A stretch of DNA of 64,000 nt, from contig CM034601.1 in the NCBI GenBank assembly GCA_020091685.1, forward strand, positions 16,669,320 through 16,733,319, in the 5' to 3' direction. The translations under genes and the position numbers were made by a program. This DNA comes from Lutjanus erythropterus. Taxonomy: Eukaryota; Chordata; Actinopteri; Lutjaniformes; Lutjanidae. The notes below the pieces were generated by a model. The model was not told where the DNA came from. It did no database searches and worked only from the letters and a program-made list of their open reading frames with translations. The number at the start of each line of letters is the position of its first letter. Position 1 is the first letter of the stretch. This document shows positions 58,401 to 64,000 of the stretch, piece by piece.

Positions 58401-61400
58401 TTTAATTGGTTGAAACTTACATTTATGGTTAAGGTATTATTGTTTATACATTTTTTGCTAGTATCATCTTTTTGATGAAAACACAGTCACTGTTCATGAA
58501 AATCCATGGTAATACGTTTGATACTTCTAATCATTATTAATATACATATTAATGTCTAATAATAAGCTTTTTTTAATGTGCTGTCACACCTTGAGCAACA
58601 AAAATGACTTTAATGCCTGTGAAATCATCTTTAGTTTTTTCATCTGTGTCTTTTTCCAGCTCAGTTCCACTCTGCACTGATGCAACACTCACATTTCCAA
58701 GAGGAACAAACTGATTTCATGTTTCTGACATTTAGACACAGTCATCAATTTTTGTGAAATCCGGACTGTAATCACCTGTGTCTTGCAGCGTGACGATTGC
58801 CTGGGCATTACACCTCAGCTGCAGGAAGTGCCTCAGAACTGCACTACCCAGCTGCCACAGCTCGGAGCTCCACGCTGTCATACCTCCCTCCTCATCAGGT
58901 GATTGGCTGTTTGCCACTGAGGGTCTACTGAGGTCCCAGGATGCAGGTGGAGGTCCTGCCTTGCTGAGCTTTAGGTAGAGTGTTGCTACAGTAACTGCGC
59001 ACAGGAAACGGAGAGCAGGGCTGTGTTGATTCAGGTGGTGCAGCAGGTGGAACACGCTCAGGTAGGAGTCACCATAGTGTGACGTATGATATGGATCACT
59101 GGACTCTGGCTTTGGCTTAATGCGCTTGTCTCTGATTGGCTCCCTGGCCATCTGGATGTTTTTCAACCCTGCCTTCAGTGTTACTCTCAGAGCGAGCTGT
59201 GACATCATTCCCATCGCCATAAGATCTGCTCCCAGCGGACACTCCCAGCGGTGATGTTCCTCCCAGGCGTCTCTCTGACAGGAATCTGAACAGTATCGGC
59301 TGTAGCTACACCCCTCACACGGCACAGGACGCAGCGTTTCAGTCAAACACCTGTGACACCGCCGGTGCTCCGTCCCAAACAGCACTCCTCTCTCCATATC
59401 CTGCTTTCCTCCACTCCCTTTCACCTCCTCCATCCCCGGTATGAGGACACAGCTATACGGCCTGTCAGTGAGGACCACATCCCCAGCTGCTATTCTCTCT
59501 GCAGCCAGCAGGTGGCGACCTTTCTCCGGGCTGAAGCCAACAGTAGCCTGAGGACAAATCCCAAATCTCAGAGGTGCATCTCTGTCTGGACTCTTTGAAA
59601 CAGGGTTGTGATGATCCTCTTTTGCCTTTTGACCTGCAGAGAGGTGCTTGAGGCTCTGTGTGCGGCGCTCCTCTAGTTTGTGTAAAAGATGAGAGGGATA
59701 GCTGTTCTTTTGAGCTTCTCCAATGTCATTAAGGCAGTCCTGAGGAAAAACAGAAACACTGGAGAATGAGCCTCTGCAAAATCAAAGGTTGAGAGCAAAC
59801 CATAAAGATGACTGACATTTTAGCATTTATGCTATCCAAGGAGAAATCTGTAATATATTTATTGCAGTACATAATATATTATCAGAGATTAAGGAAACAT
59901 GTTAAGTTGAAATACTTGCATCTCTGACAACAACACTACAGCCATGGCATCCTCCTTTGAAGTTTCTATTCTAGTCCCTGACTTGTGTTATTATTTCCGT
60001 GTTTCAGTTTAATTCGAGTTCAAATTAATGCCAAATGTTCACTGAATAAATTAGTGTCCGTTTACCAAACTGATTTGAAATGAATACGTTTTCTGTTAGG
60101 ACATTTTAGCATTTTATCTTTAAGCTGTTGAGATAAGTCTGGGACTGAACATAGATCTAAACTTAAAGCAGGAGATGCTGATCTGAGAAGGCGGAGAAAG
60201 GAATAGTAAAGCCGTCTCTGCTGGACAATAAGTGAGGAGTGGCCTTTCTGGCATCAGCGGTGGAAGAAGCTTTATCCCGGGTCTATTTAAACTTCAAAAG
60301 GCCACCAAATGACTGATTATCCTGCACATTTCAGATTTCATTTAGCCCTAGACTAGTGGCAACAACAGCACATAAAAGACTCTGGAATGACTTGCTTTAT
60401 TAGAGTCGATAAAATTAATTAGTGAAACAAGGTTAAGTCACTGAGCCAATCATGTGGCTGATAGGCTTCAATTAAATGAAGCATTATAGAAGAAGAGCCC
60501 CTGGTTTCCAATAACCTCTCTGTGATGTTTCATGGATTCCTAGAAGAGCGAAAATCAGATTTTACCAGAGTGACCAGGTGAAGAATACCCTTTTAATGTG
60601 GGGCTGCAACTAATGATTCATCTGCCACTAATCGTTTAGCCTATAAAATGTCAAAAAAAAAAAAAAAATGCTCATCATCTTTTCTTTCTTTAAATTCCTT
60701 CTTTTGTCCAACCAACAGTCCAAAACCCAGAGATTCCTCATTTACTGTTACAAATGACAAATAAAAGCAGCAGATCTTCTCATGTAAGAACCAGCAGGTG
60801 TTTGACAGTTTTAATGAAAAATGCCTGAAACAATTAATCATTTATCAAAATGGTTGTCAACCAACTTTCTCCCTTTTTTTTTTCTTGACTAATTAATGAA
60901 TCAACTAATCTTTGTAGATCTACTTTAATGTCAGTGATTCGTGTGAAAAGGTCAAATCAAGTAACAAAACTGTTTATGACTTTGACATAAATCCTGTGAC
61001 ATAATTACAAAATCACTTATTTATATACTCTTGCTAATCATCTGCCTTTTGTGTGGACAGCATGTTTCCATATAATCATGAAACAATAATTTTCCCCTGC
61101 GGGATTCTCGCAGTCAAACTGACAACGACACAATCTGTTAAACATCCACAGTCAACAAATAAGACGCAGAACTGTCTTAAACAGGTTTTAACGACACCAC
61201 AAGTACGGCATGACCTCATTATTTAATTGTTGAAAATGGCACCAGCTCACCTGGTATTGGCGCAGATGGTAGAGTGCAGCAGAGCGGTTGGCATAGCACA
61301 GAGACAGCTGCTCCGAACTTGGGGGAGCAAAACATATGCCCTGTCATGACAGGAGACAAAGAAGCTGGATGTTGATGCATATTAATGAGGACCGGGAGAC

Positions 61401-62815
61401 GTGCCACGTTTAAGGCACACTGCCATATAATCACAAATACATTTTTACACTTCAGTGTGAAAAATATAAACACCATATTGCAGTACATCTGATTGTGAGC
61501 CAGTTCATGGAGCTATTATTTTCATTTTTTTCATTATACTATTGCTAAGCTGTAATATAATATCATATACAACTTCAGGGCTTCAACTAACTTACTTAAC
61601 TTACTAACTAACTTAATCAATTAGTTGTTTGGTCCATAAAGTGTCAGAAAATGGTGAATATGTTGACCATTGTTTCCCAAAACCCATGATGACACTCTCA
61701 AATGTCTTGTTTAGTCTGAGGCTGGGCGATATGGCTTCTAAATAATATTCCTAAATTTTAGTATGCCACGATATACAATACATACCTCAATATACTGGAA
61801 ATATGGATAAATTCAAGGGTTCACAACATTTTTTTCACCAAATACCTCAGTAGCAATATTTATTTATCTTGCAAAAACACTGTAGGGATGATTATTGGTG
61901 CTTTGACAAAATATTAACACAAGAAGAATTTTAATAAATAATCATCAGTAATTTCAATATAATGACTAAGTGGGTTAAGGCAAATAATAGTTAAATCACT
62001 TTACTGTAATATAGCCTTAAAAACCAAGGTGATTTCTAGTATTGATATATGAATATATTGCACAGCCGTTGTTTTGTCCACAACCCAAAGACATTCAATT
62101 TACTGTCACAAAGGAATAAAGAAACCAGGAAACAATCATTGCAGGTCTATATGACATGTTTAGCAATACTGGATCCAGAACTAAAAGATAACAGTAAATA
62201 TCTGCACAATAAAATTAGATTTTGAATATAATGGTGGACATATGGAGCAATGTTTTTTTCACATCACCTGTGAGTAGTGCAGAGCAGCTGCAGTGTAGTC
62301 TCTGGTCTTGAAGCAGCAGTTGCCCCTCTCCCTGCATTTGGCTGCTTTCTCTGTGTCCTTCTGTACTGAGTGTCCTGCAGAGATGGACTGTAGAAAGTCC
62401 AGATCATCTTGGCTGTAAAACAGAAACGGAGGGAAACTTTATCTATGATAAGCAACTAAATTAGTGCCTCTGAATGCTCCCCAGCAGCAGGAAAGTTGGG
62501 GTTTACTGTGCTCACTTTAGCCAAGCGAATATTATTTGTAACAGTGAGACATCAGAAGAGACAAGTCCAATCAGACACTCTGTCTCATATGTAAGAGTGA
62601 AACAGCTCATGGCCCAAAGGCCATAATATAAACTACCGTCTCCGATTGCAAAACTACAGTAGTAAGCTAGCTACTCACGTTGTCAGAGTTATGGTGTATT
62701 TAAAGACATCATCTATTTCGAGCAGGGATATAAATTGTTCCCTTTGCTCAGAGTCCAGCGAGGTCCATTTCTGAGCAACATGATCCTGCCACTGGACACA
62801 CGGAAGATCCATCAT
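55438..62815 (-). CDS. smyd4: SMYD4: SET and MYND domain protein 4, ten coding exons
   Basis: Exons on -: 62815-62679, 62412-62268, 61340-61251, 59739-58776, 57701-57450, 57245-57064, 56953-56806, 56722-56606, 55814-55691 and 55561-55438. All introns are GT-AG and the phases agree, giving 760 aa (human SMYD4 is 804). TPR-like helices at about 70-125 include GNCCFKTRDYTAALHYSQ and LSLCYANRSAALYHL. The MYND zinc finger (252-291) keeps its Cys/His set, CHRC to HRWEC. The SET core has LLNHSCCPNTSLVF (470-483) and GQEILHCYGP (about 522-531). Post-SET cysteines CECEAC (553-558) and CGKC (582-585) follow, then C-terminal TPR-like helices (RAYATMGDWNNAASHLERS, FKLAQLHFNG). Exon 6 encodes a run of six Glu (564-569). 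ATG at 62812 is an alternative start. SMYD4 is a lysine-methyltransferase-family protein linked to heart development and HDAC1 in zebrafish work; its substrate is not evident here. Confidence 0.95.
57702..58775 (-). other. smyd4 intron 4
   Basis: 1074-bp intron between exons 4 and 5. The open frame of exon 4 reads through the donor for a few codons to a stop at 58732, which confirms that the GTGATT donor must be used. No gene or clear repeat inside. Confidence 0.7.
59740..61250 (-). other. smyd4 intron 3, with a possible regulatory block
   Basis: 1.5-kb intron. 60225-60500 is non-repetitive, with words such as GGGTCTATTTAAACTTC and AAAATTAATTAGTG, and may be conserved. A dispersed repeat fills 60601-60925. 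Confidence 0.6.
60601..60925 (+). repeat. Dispersed 'ggggctgcaactaatgatt' repeat in smyd4 intron 3
   Basis: Starts 'ggggctgcaactaatgattc' and ends near 'gactaattaatgaatcaact', with an internal A15 run. Same family as 24403-24700 and 25734-25970. Confidence 0.6.
61575..62140 (+). repeat. Dispersed repeat split by another repeat, smyd4 intron 2
   Basis: 'agggcttcaactaacttact' to 'tctcaaatgtcttgttt' (about 61708) is the left part of the 'gggctgcaact' family. The same family resumes at about 62070 with 'ttgtccacaacccaaagaca'. Between them sits a ~360-base block starting 'gaggctgggcgatatggctt', a different fish repeat inserted into the first. Confidence 0.55.
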
Positions 62816-63365
62816 GAACTACAACAAGACCACATGGGCACCGGAGGATAATTTGGGGTTTGTTTTGAGTTCGTTTCTCAGCAGTCAGGGAAGTAATGTC
62901 AAGTCACTGTACGTCAAATAGGAGTTTCCGACCCCATCCTTCAAAATAAAAGCCGCACAGTTAAAACCCATTGCAGGATTTTAGTGAAATAAAACCCATT
63001 GCAACCCGGACGCCTATATAATTCATTGTCATGAAGTATAAAGCAAGGCTGGTTACTCAGGTCGTGAAAAGGTGAACTTTTCCTTATTGTTAATAACAAA
63101 TTAATAACAAATCCATAATTTTTTGTTCATGCAACATTTCGTTACATTGTACCCGAAGTTACTTTTTTCATTGTAACTTAAGAATCTTGTGTTTTTATAT
63201 TTGTAATTGCACTGATATGTGAATCTAGAGAAGTGTTTAAAAGGATCCAAAAGTCATATTTATGCTGTAAAAATAAAAGTCACCCATATGAATGGTAAAA
63301 CCCTTAAAGTATCTGTTATTAAATGTAGTTAAGTATCAAAAGTAATTTTCCAGTAATGAATGTAC
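62816..63365. other. smyd4 promoter/5' flank
   Basis: No convincing TATA within 150 bases upstream of the start on -. The stretch 62820-63020 is less AT-rich. No divergent gene is seen on +. Confidence 0.4.
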
Positions 63366-63369
63366 TTAA

Positions 63370-63945
63370 TATCATACTGGATTTTGGTGGGTTGACGCTG
63401 ATATAAGAGTAAAAAAAATCTGATATCAATATACTGGCTGATATTCTATGTAAAGAATACAATATACATAGTATAGAATATAGATAATTTATAAACACAT
63501 TTTTAAATGATCTTTCAAATATGGTTATCGAACACTTGTGACAAAGATATGTAATGGAGGTAGGATAATTTACAGTTCAACAATAAACTTTATTGCCAAA
63601 AGTATTTTAGGGTATTGAAGTAGTATTAGGAAAAAACATTCAAATATACATAAAATGCTGCCTGTACAGAAAAAGGTCTGCTTAATGTTCTGTAAAAAGG
63701 TTTTCATATGTCAGTGCATCAGGTAACATTTATGCTGATGCTGATATAGACCAACATAGATGTGATAGGCCAATGTCAAGCTGTCAGACAAATGTAGTGG
63801 AGTAAAAAGTAGATATTTGTCAGATGTGTTGGAGTAGAGGCATAAAGATGCATAAAACAGAAGTACTCAAGTAAAGCACGAGTTCCATAAATTTGTAATT
63901 AAGGACAATGCTTGAGTAAATGTACCAAGTTACATTACAAAGATC
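63370..63945. repeat. Dispersed repeats upstream of smyd4
   Basis: 'ctgatatcaatatactggct' (63420) and 'tgctgatgctgatatagacc' (63732) mark one fish repeat, related to 34736-34930. 'gtagtggagtaaaaagtaga' to 'agtaaatgtaccaagttac' (63797-63935) marks another, related to 45696-45840. The sequence runs to the window edge without a gene. Confidence 0.5.
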
Positions 63946-64000
63946 TGCTCCAGGTGTTTAAGATTTAATTTTAGAATATTATAAAATCATACAACAGCTG

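Overview
The window is vertebrate nuclear DNA, most likely a percomorph-type teleost. Two intact teleost type-1 odorant receptor (OR) genes, a trophoblast-glycoprotein-like gene and a ten-exon SMYD4 gene sit in AT-rich non-coding DNA. That DNA carries repeats I recognise as widespread in fish genomes: Tc1/mariner, small inverted-repeat elements, foldback elements, LINE tails and many microsatellites. Species and chromosome cannot be read from the sequence.

Layout. (1) 1-7.5 kb is an odorant receptor locus: one OR on + (CDS 1628-2668) and one on - (CDS 7160-6138), tail to tail. Each has a TATA-like box, a probable non-coding first exon and a short 5' UTR intron. A Tc1/mariner remnant and a small copy of an OR C-terminal tail lie between them. 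(2) 8.7-21.6 kb has no gene. It holds six diverged copies of one ~200-285 bp non-coding element (one inverted, one shortened). Homeodomain-type and forkhead-type motifs keep almost the same spacing in all copies while the sequence between them has drifted. In three copies an EBF-like half palindrome lies exactly 6 bp from a CTAATGAG site. This looks like an array of related enhancers beside an OR cluster and is the most interesting object in the window. (3) 21.6-32.2 kb is repeat-rich, with one weak candidate for a small secreted protein at 29797. (4) 32.2-33.3 kb is a single-exon LRR membrane protein of the TPBG (5T4) family on -, with a (GA)n tract and a LINE fragment close to its 5' end. 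(5) 33.9-55.4 kb is a gene-poor interval with nested repeats, a ~0.9 kb foldback element and microsatellites. (6) 55.4-62.8 kb is SMYD4 on -, reconstructed exon by exon to 760 codons with every splice phase consistent. (7) 62.8-64 kb is its upstream flank, with repeats.

How the parts may work together: the ORs are chemosensory receptors, and the element array is a plausible locus-control region for them and for neighbours outside the window. That is inference from motif content and position. TPBG-like (a Wnt-related surface glycoprotein) and SMYD4 (a SET/MYND/TPR protein) show no direct functional link to the ORs. Repeat family names are from memory of fish repeats and were not searched.
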